Assembly: GCA_002344215.1 (NCBI GenBank)
Contig: DDSV01000018.1
Span: 307,700-363,566, forward strand
DNA from: Akkermansiaceae bacterium UBA2381
GTDB taxonomy: Bacteria > Verrucomicrobiota > Verrucomicrobiia > Verrucomicrobiales > DEV007
Reading direction: 5' to 3'
DNA: 55,867 bases
Part shown: positions 7,095-14,349 of the stretch, piece after piece
Layout of the letters: every line of letters begins with the position of its first letter
How positions within the stretch are numbered: the first letter of the stretch is position 1
Notes under the pieces: model-generated
Databases searched by the model: none
Told to the model about the DNA's origin: nothing
The model's input: the letters and a program-made list of their open reading frames with translations, nothing else
Translations under genes and position numbers: made by a program

Positions 7095-8821
7095 GGAGTT
7101 TTCACTATTTTCAGCTCAAGCAAATCCCCGCCGCCTATATTCGCCGCTGAGATTTCACCTATCTCTTTCACGACAAGGTTAAGCTCTTTCTTTCTGATAA
7201 GAAAATCGGGAAGCTGAGACTTCTCCAGAATAGCAATGGCCCCCTTGCTTTCCGCCATCAGGCGTGCGGTTTCGCCACCCGATGCCAGAACAATGTCCGT
7301 TCTGGTGTTGAACACGAGAGACGGTTCTTCGTACCCGGCGCTGATCAAGAGCGGCCTTTCTTCCCCGGACTCCGCTGCGATTATCTTTGCTATTTGGGGT
7401 CCCGGCCAAAGAAACGGCACTCTGGCGATCAATGGATAGGTCAACCAGTAGAATGAGATGACCCCGAAAACCAATGCACAGTAGAAGCCCGGCAGGTTTT
7501 GACTTGCCAGGGCTCTTCCTGACCAGCGAAATACAAGGCTGAAGGCCAGCAAGGAAAGAATTGCTGCGGCGACTACCGCGACATTGAAGATCTCTCCCTG
7601 TGCCTTCCATGCAATTGCCGTGATCGAGAGGACGGATGAAATGGAAAGCAGAACCTGGGCGGTTTTAACGAGTCTGATCCCAGGTAAGCTCCGCACAATC
7701 CACGGACGGGACCCGAGAACACCGGCAGTGGCAATGGCGATCGCTGGAAAAACCGGCAGAAGATAGTGCGGGAGTTTTGTTGTGATCAACTCGAAGGCGA
7801 TCCATGACGGGACAGTCCAGCAGATCAAAAATTTCAACCACGGCTCTCGCCGCCTTTTCCAGAGCTCCCCGAGACTCAGGGCAAAAAGAATGGATCCTGG
7901 CCAGAAAATTCCCCAGAACCAGGCGATATGCGTGAAGGGAGGCGCCCCATGTCCTTCGTGCCCCTGGGAAATTTTCCCGACAATGTTAAAGCCGATCGCC
8001 TTCTCGTAGAAGAGGCCGTCAGTGCGTATGCCGATGGCGATGTACCAGGGAAGCACGATTGCCAAAAACCAGAGGGTCCCCGGGAGAGGCCGAAGCTTTG
8101 AGAGAAATCCGACCGATCTTTCCGAGATCGCCAGGCTCACCGCGGTAAAACCGACAAAAAGGAGAATGAGCGGACCTTTGACCAGGGCTCCAACAGCGAG
8201 GGCGGTCCAGAAGGCAAGAGGAAGAAGATAGGATCGACGACCCGAAAGAAATTCCGGCCGATTGAGTTTGTGGGAGAGGTAAACCCGTGCGAGCACGCCC
8301 TGTGCAGTGAGTATCGTTGCGAGCAGCGTGGCGTCTGTTTTTGCAAGTCTCGCCTCGACTCCGAGAATGAGAGAGCCCGCCATGGCCATGCCTGCGAGAA
8401 ACGCGGGTCCCGCTCCAACGAGGGGAATCGCTATCCAGTACGTCAGCAGAACCGAGGCGATGGCAGCGATCAAAGAGGGAAGTCGGTGAACCCAGATGGG
8501 GGCGTCTCCGTTTTCTCCCAGTAAGCTCACAAAGAGAGACTGGGCCCAGTAGATTCCCGCTGGTTGTTTGTGGCGAGGCACTTCCTGAAGCCTGATATCT
8601 ATCCAGTCACCGCTTGCGACCATCTGGCGGCTGGCTTGAGCATAACGGGCTTCGTCCCTGTCAACGGCCGGAAGGGAAACGAAACCGGGGAGGAAGCAAA
8701 GCAAAGAGACTACGATGAGGAACAGGCTGGCCCGGCTTCCGCTGGTGGAGACGATGGAATACCAATAGAGTGAACCTCTCTTCATTAGAACTCGCCTTGT
8801 TGGAGTATTCTGCTCGATCAT
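7091..8821 (-). CDS. ArnT/PMT-family glycosyltransferase (GT-C, multi-pass membrane protein)
   Basis: This integral membrane glycosyltransferase of the GT-C fold uses a polyprenyl-phosphate sugar to decorate lipid A or another periplasmic acceptor. After an N-terminal membrane segment (LFLIVVSLLCFLPG) comes the ArnT/PMT signature DRDEARYAQASRQM, then GDWIDIRLQEVPRHKQPAG, the first periplasmic loop with acidic catalytic residues. About ten further hydrophobic segments follow (for example LLLFVGFTAVSLAI and TLWFLAIVLPWYIAIG), then a soluble periplasmic C-terminal part. I choose the ATG at 8821, because GGGGGGAG stands just upstream; an ATG at 8785 and a longer frame to 8893 are alternatives. 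The length is about 576 residues. Its stop overlaps the start of the GT2 gene, forming a donor/transfer pair. ArnT itself adds L-Ara4N, but no arn sugar genes are nearby, so the sugar is unknown. Confidence 0.82.
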   Translation of the reverse strand: MIEQNTPTRRVLMKRGSLYWYSIVSTSGSRASLFLIVVSLLCFLPGFVSLPAVDRDEARYAQASRQMVASGDWIDIRLQEVPRHKQPAGIYWAQSLFVSLLGENGDAPIWVHRLPSLIAAIASVLLTYWIAIPLVGAGPAFLAGMAMAGSLILGVEARLAKTDATLLATILTAQGVLARVYLSHKLNRPEFLSGRRSYLLPLAFWTALAVGALVKGPLILLFVGFTAVSLAISERSVGFLSKLRPLPGTLWFLAIVLPWYIAIGIRTDGLFYEKAIGFNIVGKISQGHEGHGAPPFTHIAWFWGIFWPGSILFALSLGELWKRRREPWLKFLICWTVPSWIAFELITTKLPHYLLPVFPAIAIATAGVLGSRPWIVRSLPGIRLVKTAQVLLSISSVLSITAIAWKAQGEIFNVAVVAAAILSLLAFSLVFRWSGRALASQNLPGFYCALVFGVISFYWLTYPLIARVPFLWPGPQIAKIIAAESGEERPLLISAGYEEPSLVFNTRTDIVLASGGETARLMAESKGAIAILEKSQLPDFLIRKKELNLVVKEIGEISAANIGGGDLLELKIVKTP

Positions 8822-9192
8822 CGCTCCCCCCTCAGGTGGTTGCCGGGTCAATCGTTGAGCGACCAGAGAACAAGGTTTTCCCCGTTGGATCACGGACTAC
8901 TGAAAAGCAATTTCAGGCTGCCCCAGAAATTTGTTGCCGTCAAGCGTGCCTCATCCCTGACAGGGATACTTTCCATAAAAGGATCTTCTCGAAATCAGAA
9001 ACGAGGGTCGGGGGTATCGTCCTGTCGCCGCATTGTTTCTTATGTCTTCAAGACTGACCGCATTTGACTGCGTGTCTATTTATGGCTTCCTGCCAACGAC
9101 ATGGACGGGTATTGTGCGCCTCGGGAAGGGTGCTGTGTCTCAATGGGCATCGAAACGATCCCAAAGGTTAAAGATCCGGAAAAACCAGAGTA
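8822..9192. promoter_or_regulatory. 371-base divergent intergenic region with a perfect dyad
   Basis: No credible gene is found here. It separates two divergent transcription units, so it should hold both promoters, but I could not find a convincing pair of -35/-10 boxes. The one clear structure is ATCCCTGACAGGGAT at 8953-8967, a perfect dyad with 7-base arms around a single A, suitable as a binding site for a dimeric regulator. An arm of this length also arises by chance a few times in a window this size. Confidence 0.4.
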
Positions 9193-9516
9193 ATGCTTGT
9201 TGACCTTTCGAGAGCCATTGGCGGCTATTTTCATCAGATTTTTGTCCAGTCGATCGATGGCTGGGTGATTCTGGGCATTATCGGCCAAGTCTTCTTTTCG
9301 GCGCGGTTTTTGGCTCAGTGGATCGCGAGTGAGAAGGCGGGCAAAAGCGTCATTCCCTTGTCCTTCTGGTTCTTTTCGATAGGGGGCGGACTGATGCTTT
9401 TAGCTTACGCTCTCTATCGTCGTGACCCTGTTTTTATTCTCGGGCAGGCATTCGGCCTCTTCATTTATGTTCGCAACCTGATGTTGATTCGAAAAAGTGA
9501 GGGTGAAGATAAGTGA
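9193..9516 (+). CDS. lipid-A-disaccharide synthase N-terminal domain (LAB_N) membrane protein
   Basis: This is a small membrane protein of 107 residues with three hydrophobic segments. It matches the LAB_N family: GWVILGIIGQVFFSARFLAQWIAS, then EKAGKSVIPLSFWFFSIGGG, LLAYALYRRDPVFILGQ and a final FIYVRNLMLI. The domain was named from the N-terminal extension of some LpxB proteins, but stand-alone copies are often found beside GT2 and ArnT-type genes and PAP2 phosphatases in lipid modification clusters. The stand-alone form is not known to be catalytic. The stop overlaps the GTG start of the PAP2 gene by 3 bases, so the two are likely translationally coupled. The divergent neighbours on the left are the GT2/ArnT pair, which supports a lipid A or lipid-carrier role. 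Confidence 0.88.
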   Translation: MLVDLSRAIGGYFHQIFVQSIDGWVILGIIGQVFFSARFLAQWIASEKAGKSVIPLSFWFFSIGGGLMLLAYALYRRDPVFILGQAFGLFIYVRNLMLIRKSEGEDK

Positions 9517-10328
9517 TCAAACCTCCGCACCCCGCCGCCCAGCCCGACTCTCCCTCGATGCAACCGGATCTTGACTCAGAAAGCGGCGGGTTGGTATCTA
9601 CCGGTCATCAAGACGCGAAACTTCCTCCCACCCGCTCCGGCGTGAGAGCGTTTTCCCTCACCTTCTGGTCAGTATCTCTTGACCTCTACCGGTATGCTGG
9701 AGAAACCGCGTGGAGATCACGCTTTCGGATCCTTGCCGTATTGGCAGCACTTGTTGCGGTCGAGTTCTTTGTCATTCGCTTCGGAGATCAGGCTGTGATG
9801 GCCTGGATAGAAAGCTGGCGAACGGGAGAGGTCGCCAGATTGGCAACCTGGTTGAGCCATCTTGGCAAGTTTCACCTCATTCCCCTCGGCCTTGTTGTCG
9901 GAATTTGGCTATGGAGCGAGATCAGGCATCGAACGGACGGTCGTATCGCGCTGGGTGCCGCTGTCGTCGCGATGGTTTGGGCCGGTATCATCGTACAGCT
10001 ACCGAAATTCATTTTCGGACGCCCTCGTCCCCATTTTAATCTTCCGGACCAGTTCGCCTGGTTTCATCCGGAATGGAATTCCTTTCCGTCGGGTCATGCC
10101 GCTCACTGGTTTGCTCTGGTCGGGGCACTCTGGGCATTTTCGCCCCGGCTCTCTCTCATGGTGACGCCCCTCGCCATCATCGCATCGCTTGCCCGTGTCG
10201 TCGCGTTGGCCCACTATCCTTCCGATATCATTGCCGGAGCCGCATTCGGCCTCTTTCTGGGTCTCTTCCTTGGTTTTTCGGCAGCGATGATCAACCGGAA
10301 TCGGAACCGTCCTAAGGGCCTCGAATAA
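9513..10328 (+). CDS. PAP2-family membrane phosphatase
   Basis: This membrane-bound phosphatidic-acid phosphatase type 2 enzyme could dephosphorylate lipid A, phosphatidylglycerol phosphate or undecaprenyl pyrophosphate on the periplasmic side. All three catalytic signatures are present: KFIFGRPRPHF (KxxxxxxRP), PSGHAAHW (PSGH) and ARVVALAHYPSDIIAG (xRxxxxxHxxxD). About six hydrophobic segments surround them. The first ~50 residues are hydrophilic and Pro/Ser-rich (MIKPPHPAAQPDSP), longer than usual for the family. That may mean the true start is further in, but no better ATG precedes the first membrane helix. The GTG start at 9513 overlaps the LAB_N stop, indicating translational coupling. 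Together they form the rightward arm of the lipid module. Confidence 0.88.
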   Translation: MIKPPHPAAQPDSPSMQPDLDSESGGLVSTGHQDAKLPPTRSGVRAFSLTFWSVSLDLYRYAGETAWRSRFRILAVLAALVAVEFFVIRFGDQAVMAWIESWRTGEVARLATWLSHLGKFHLIPLGLVVGIWLWSEIRHRTDGRIALGAAVVAMVWAGIIVQLPKFIFGRPRPHFNLPDQFAWFHPEWNSFPSGHAAHWFALVGALWAFSPRLSLMVTPLAIIASLARVVALAHYPSDIIAGAAFGLFLGLFLGFSAAMINRNRNRPKGLE

Positions 10329-10383
10329 GGGCTCGGGCCGGCCGACGCAATTGACATCGGTTGATCCCGCGTAAAAATACGGC

Positions 10384-11373
10384 GTGAATTTTTCCGGGAC
10401 CAGAGTCATTTCAGAATTGTCTCCGCCAACTCTGGCGACAGCGCTGTGCCTGTCCTTTCTTTCGTTGGAGGCGGAAAACCTCCCCTCTCACTTCAGGGGG
10501 TGGGAGAGCCTTCCCGCAATGCCGACGGCCCGGTCCGAAATCGCCTGTGCTGCAATCGGGCCCCGGATCTACGTTGTTGGAGGCATCGGGTTGGATGGTT
10601 CAAAGCGGGCTTTTGAGGCCTATGATACAAACACGGGGAGTTGGGAGAAGCTTGCCCCCCTCCCGACAAAGCTGAATCATTCCGGGGTCGCGGCGTGGGG
10701 TGACAGTGTCTATGTCTCGGGTGGATTTCTTGACCTGAGGCAGAATCATTTCTCCTCCCGTCTTTATGTCTACGAGGTCGGGAACGATTCGTGGAAAGAC
10801 CTCGGTCCGATGCCGGAGTTCCGTTACAAACATTTTATGATTGCGAGGGATGGCTGGCTGCATCTCATCGGGGGACTTCACCTCAGGGAGATCTGGTCTT
10901 ACCATATCGCTTCGGGGAAATGGCGGACGGATTTACTCTCTCCGCTGCCGGAGTGTCGCGACCATACGGTGGTTCTGCAGGACAGTGCCTACCTTTATGT
11001 GGTCGGAGGTAGGAACGACAGGGTCGCGATGGCCGACTGCTGGCGATACGACTTCCGATCCGGACACTGGAGTGTCTTCGCCAAACTTCCTATTCCCCGG
11101 GGAGCGCCGGCAGCCGTCTTACACCGGGGGAGGATTCATGTCGTGGGAGGAGAAGATCTCATTACTCAAACGGTCTCGCGGCGCTATGACATTCTCGATC
11201 TCAGGAACGGAGAATGGTCAGTCGGGAAACCGATGCCACTCCCCCGGCACGGCATGTCGTCCGCCCGGATGGGTGACACCTGGATCGTGATCGGGGGCGG
11301 GAGAAGAGCGGAAATCGGAACCGTGTTCACCGCCACCCGTGCGACAGAGGCAATCGCATTGGTCGCAGATTGA
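10384..11373 (+). CDS. secreted kelch-repeat beta-propeller protein
   Basis: This protein of about 329 residues has an N-terminal signal-like segment (LATALCLSFLSLEA) and then six kelch blades. The blades are marked by IYVVGG, VYVSGG, LHLIGG, LYVVGG, IHVVGG and WIVIGG, each followed about 25 residues later by a W within patterns such as GSWEKLAPLP, DSWKDLGPMP and GKWRTDLL. Kelch propellers bind proteins or glycans; sialic-acid mutarotase (NanM) is one such enzyme. Here no NanT/NanA context is present, so no reaction is proposed. The predicted start is GTG at 10384. It lies 55 bases after the PAP2 gene on the same strand and converges on the zinc-ribbon gene with only 36 bases between. Confidence 0.8.
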   Translation: MNFSGTRVISELSPPTLATALCLSFLSLEAENLPSHFRGWESLPAMPTARSEIACAAIGPRIYVVGGIGLDGSKRAFEAYDTNTGSWEKLAPLPTKLNHSGVAAWGDSVYVSGGFLDLRQNHFSSRLYVYEVGNDSWKDLGPMPEFRYKHFMIARDGWLHLIGGLHLREIWSYHIASGKWRTDLLSPLPECRDHTVVLQDSAYLYVVGGRNDRVAMADCWRYDFRSGHWSVFAKLPIPRGAPAAVLHRGRIHVVGGEDLITQTVSRRYDILDLRNGEWSVGKPMPLPRHGMSSARMGDTWIVIGGGRRAEIGTVFTATRATEAIALVAD

Positions 11374-11409
11374 AGGCGGCAGCGTACGCAACCGGGAGGT
11401 ACGCGGGGA

Positions 11410-11658
11410 CTACTGGCTGAGGATCTGGATCGCCACGCTGAGTATCAGCGCGAGGATAAAGATCCCGATGATCAGAGGGATTTTCCACCGTAGTTCGCTT
11501 TTGAATCCGGTGCCGCAGCGACAGCACTTCACCTCGTTCGACGGTGTCCATCCACAGCCCTTCGGGCAGGGGCGGCGGGGACTTCGGGGATTGCGTGAGC
11601 AAACCGGACAGGATGTTCCCGTCACCACCATTTCGGAATCACAGAAGGGGCAGTTCAT
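11410..11658 (-). CDS. zinc-ribbon single-pass membrane protein
   Basis: This protein of 82 residues starts with CPFCDSE and later has CPVC, forming a CxxC...CxxC knuckle pair, then a second set CPKGC and CCRCG, which could make a second zinc site. The C terminus is one membrane helix (IPLIIGIFILALILSVAIQ). Nothing suggests an enzyme; such proteins are usually small membrane anchors or regulators of unknown role. It lies 22 bases after the PH-like membrane gene on the same strand, so the two are probably one operon. Confidence 0.65.
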   Translation of the reverse strand: MNCPFCDSEMVVTGTSCPVCSRNPRSPRRPCPKGCGWTPSNEVKCCRCGTGFKSELRWKIPLIIGIFILALILSVAIQILSQ

Positions 11659-11680
11659 GCCTCTGACGGAGCGGCGTTCT

Positions 11681-12133
11681 TCAGGCTGCCGTTACCCCGC
11701 CGCTGACGACGGAGGCTATCGCCATCGCGTCCTCCCGATTTGTCGGGCTGAAGGCGCGATGAAACTTCGCGACGAAGGGACGATCTTTGTCCTTGATCGC
11801 AATGTGGGTGAAGAGACCTCCCGTCGAAGTCTTTGCCTCAAGACCGGGAAATTCGTCCCTCGAATATTCGATGACCTCTTTAACATCCGGGGTTTTCAGA
11901 TTGAGGTTTTTAACTCGCAATACGAGGATCCGCCTGTCAGTCAGCGCAACCAGATAATTTTTCGTGAGAAGCATGACGGCGATGAGGCCCGGCAGAATTG
12001 CCAGAGCAATCAGGACGATGAGCAGAAGAAGGTTCGGTTGTTTTACCCCGTAGGCCGCCGATTGAACGGTCTCTCCGGGTTGCAAATAGGGTTGGAAGGG
12101 ACCAGCGAGTTGATCACGTGTGATTTTTGCCAT
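11681..12133 (-). CDS. PH-domain-like (bPH) membrane protein
   Basis: This protein of about 150 residues has an N-terminal soluble start (FQPYLQPGETVQSAAYG), one long hydrophobic hairpin or helix (LLLLIVLIALAILPGLIAVMLL) and then a strand-rich part that begins NYLVALTDRRILVLRV. 'Y.vaLTdrRil.l' is the usual opening of bacterial PH-like domains. The end, GLFTHIAIKDKDRPFVAKFHRAF followed by an amphipathic helix (NREDAMAIASVV), fits the closing PH helix. The function is unknown. It is transcribed with the zinc-ribbon gene and follows lysA after a 129-base gap that contains a hairpin. Confidence 0.65.
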   Translation of the reverse strand: MAKITRDQLAGPFQPYLQPGETVQSAAYGVKQPNLLLLIVLIALAILPGLIAVMLLTKNYLVALTDRRILVLRVKNLNLKTPDVKEVIEYSRDEFPGLEAKTSTGGLFTHIAIKDKDRPFVAKFHRAFSPTNREDAMAIASVVSGGVTAA

Positions 12134-12150
12134 GGGATGAAGCGGTTAAG

Positions 12151-12184
12151 GTTCAGTGAATCGTCGTAAAAACGACGAGTGAAC
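12151..12184 (-). other. hairpin between lysA and the PH-like gene
   Basis: GTTCA/TGAAC forms an outer 5-base stem and CGTCGT/ACGACG an inner 6-base stem with an AAAA loop. The structure lies 79 bases past the lysA stop on its transcript and 18 bases before the next start. There is no U-run, so it is at best a weak terminator, a processing site or an attenuating leader structure. Confidence 0.35.
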
Positions 12185-12262
12185 TAAGAGCCACATTCAA
12201 CAATAATCAAACTCACGGATGAGCCGGGAGGAGCGATTCCCTTTTCCACTCCGGGCGGTCTG

Positions 12263-13555
12263 CTACCCCTGAGGTACTACTTCGGTCAGAATAAGATCGT
12301 CGAGCGTCTGGCGGGCGCGAATCACGTGCGCCTTGTCTCCGTCGACCAGAATCTCGGCGGGAAGGGGACGCGAGTTGTAGTTCGATGCCATCGCAAAGCC
12401 GTAGGCGCCTGCACTGAGAAGGGCAATGCGGTCCCCGGTGTTGAGGAGAGGGACTTCACGATCCTGGGCGAAAAAGTCACCACTCTCGCAGACGGGCCCG
12501 ACGATATCGACGATCTCGGTTTGTTCGGTGACCGGTTCGTTCAGCGGCGCAACTTCGTGATGACCCTCGTAGAGCGCGGGGCGAATAAGATCATTCATAC
12601 CGGCGTCGACAATTTTGAAGATCTTGGCTGATCCACGCTTTTCGTAAAGAACCTCGGTGATGAGGATCCCGGCATTGCCGACCATAAACCGGCCCGGTTC
12701 GAGAATGATTTTCAGACCGAGGGGCTTGAGCAGCGGGACAAGCTGACCTGCGTATTCCTCGATCGTGAGCGGGGTCTCCTCGTGTCCATCCCACCAGTCG
12801 AGCGACCCGCTCGCGAGACTGTCGCGATAGACAATGCCGATGCCGCCGCCAATGCTGAAAAACTCGATGCCGTAATTTTTCTTCAACTCCTCGACAAAGG
12901 GGAGCACTTTCTCCACCGCCTCGACAAAGGGGTTCACCGAAGTCAGCTGGGAGCCGATGTGCATCTGGAGCCCGCGAATCTTCACGTTCGGAAGGGCGGC
13001 CGCGCGGGCGTAGGCTTCACGAATGGTGGAGAAGTCGATTCCGAACTTATTTTCGCTCTTGCCGGTCGAAATGTACTTGTGGGTCTTCGCGTCGACATTG
13101 GGATTCACGCGCAAGGCGATCGGGGCAACAAGCCCGAGGCTGCCGGCGACTTCGTTGATAAAGGCCACCTCGGCTTCGCTTTCCGCATTGAAGGAATAGA
13201 TCCCTTTTTTGAGGCCCGCCTCAATCTCGGCCCGGGTTTTGCCGACGCCGGCGAAGGTGCATTTGCCCGGGTCGCCCCCGGCTTTTTCCACACGAAAAAG
13301 TTCCCCTTCGGACACGATATCAAATCCGGCTCCCTCTTTCGCAAGGAGATTCAGGATCGCGAGATTCGAGTTCGCCTTGGTCGCATAGCAGATGCGGCAG
13401 TCCAGATCGCTCATGGAACCGGCGAGGCGGCGATAGTGATCAAGGATGGTGGCTTTACTGTAGACGTAAAGCGGAGTGCCGTGGGTCGCGGCGAGAGCGT
13501 TGAGGTCCACTCCCTCACAATGAAGGGAACCGTTCTCGTAGTGAAAGGAATGCAT
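12263..13555 (-). CDS. lysA: diaminopimelate decarboxylase
   Basis: This PLP enzyme of the alanine-racemase fold III decarboxylates meso-diaminopimelate to L-lysine in the last step of lysine synthesis, in the cytoplasm. The PLP lysine is K60 in CYATKANSNLAIL. Other markers are GFDIVSEGELFR, the HIGSQLT segment, SIGGGIGI, LEPGRFMVGNAGIL (phosphate and substrate site), and the C-terminal GPVCESGDFF with its catalytic Cys, followed by GAYGFAMASNYNSRP. The length of 430 residues is usual. The ATG at 13555 gives the normal N terminus (FHYENGSLHCEGVDL). It lies 54 bases after sufU on the same strand, which may be read-through rather than a functional link. Confidence 0.97.
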   Translation of the reverse strand: MHSFHYENGSLHCEGVDLNALAATHGTPLYVYSKATILDHYRRLAGSMSDLDCRICYATKANSNLAILNLLAKEGAGFDIVSEGELFRVEKAGGDPGKCTFAGVGKTRAEIEAGLKKGIYSFNAESEAEVAFINEVAGSLGLVAPIALRVNPNVDAKTHKYISTGKSENKFGIDFSTIREAYARAAALPNVKIRGLQMHIGSQLTSVNPFVEAVEKVLPFVEELKKNYGIEFFSIGGGIGIVYRDSLASGSLDWWDGHEETPLTIEEYAGQLVPLLKPLGLKIILEPGRFMVGNAGILITEVLYEKRGSAKIFKIVDAGMNDLIRPALYEGHHEVAPLNEPVTEQTEIVDIVGPVCESGDFFAQDREVPLLNTGDRIALLSAGAYGFAMASNYNSRPLPAEILVDGDKAHVIRARQTLDDLILTEVVPQG

Positions 13556-13609
13556 GGGCGCGAAGATAGCGGGTAAATGGGGAGGGGCAAGTGCCGGAGA
13601 AAAGGCGAC

Positions 13610-14059
13610 TTATTCCGTCGAGACACGGTTTTCGTTCTTCAAGGCGGCCTCGAGGGTGTGCCAGGCCAAGGTCGCGCATTTGACGCGGGCGGGAAACTTC
13701 CGGACGCCGAGGAGGGCGGCGAGTTCACCTATTTCAAAGGGATCCACCTCCGGTTCCTCCTTCGCTGTGAGCATCTCGACGACTTCGTGAATCTTCGCCT
13801 CAAGCTCGGCACCGCTCAGTCCCTTGATCGCCTCGGTCATGATCGACGCCGAAGCGCGGGAAATGGCGCAGCCTTCCCCGGTGAACTTGACCGCCTCGAC
13901 CTTCGGGCCGTCCTGCTGCACATAGATTTTGAGCCGGTCTCCGCAAAGCGGATTGTAGCCCTCGGCCTCATGATTGTGTGGCGTGAGCTCACCCTCGTTG
14001 CGCGGGCGCTTGTTGTGACTCAGGATGATTTCCTGATAGAGGTCTTCGAGATTGTCCAT
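13610..14059 (-). CDS. sufU: SufU-type iron-sulfur cluster assembly protein
   Basis: This small cytoplasmic protein works with the cysteine desulfurase SufS in iron-sulfur cluster assembly, as a zinc-dependent sulfur acceptor rather than an IscU-type scaffold. The three conserved cysteines are visible: C39 in NPLCGD (with D41), C64 in GEGCAISRASASIM and C128 in VKCATLAWHTL. The 18-20 residue insertion before the last motif (VRKFPARVKC) is the feature that separates SufU from IscU. The length of 149 residues is typical. sufS and sufBCD are not in the window. It lies between tRNA-Leu and lysA, all on the minus strand. Confidence 0.92.
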   Translation of the reverse strand: MDNLEDLYQEIILSHNKRPRNEGELTPHNHEAEGYNPLCGDRLKIYVQQDGPKVEAVKFTGEGCAISRASASIMTEAIKGLSGAELEAKIHEVVEMLTAKEEPEVDPFEIGELAALLGVRKFPARVKCATLAWHTLEAALKNENRVSTE

Positions 14060-14130
14060 CGTGCTGGAGGATTACGACGAAAGAGGGTCGAGTCGATCAC
14101 ATGACCCTCTATAACGTGGTCCGCGAGCGA

Positions 14131-14212
14131 TACCGGGAACAGGACTCGAACCTGCACACCTTACGGCACTTGATCCTAAGTCAAGCGTGTCTACCAATTC
14201 CACCACCCCGGC
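14131..14212 (-). tRNA. tRNA-Leu (anticodon UAG)
   Basis: Read on the minus strand this is a full cloverleaf of 82 bases. The acceptor arm is GCCGGGG pairing with TCCCGGT plus discriminator A, with G-T pairs at both ends. The D-arm contains AATTGGTAGAC. The anticodon stem CTTGA/TCAAG closes the loop CTTAGGA, giving anticodon UAG (reads CUA and other CUN leucine codons). A 13-base extra arm and the T-loop TTCGAGT follow. The long extra arm is diagnostic of class II tRNA-Leu/Ser. The 3' CCA is not encoded (the genomic sequence continues TCGC), so it must be added by nucleotidyltransferase. It is just upstream of sufU. Confidence 0.97.
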
Positions 14213-14349
14213 GTTTCGCGGACGGTAAGTTGCCATGTCGCACGAAGAAGACAAGCGGGGAGGTGACGGAAATACAGGGCGTTAAAGGTCTTATCGCCCG
14301 GGCATTCCATTGAATTTCGCTCCGTTGGCATTACCTGTTCGCCCTTTCC

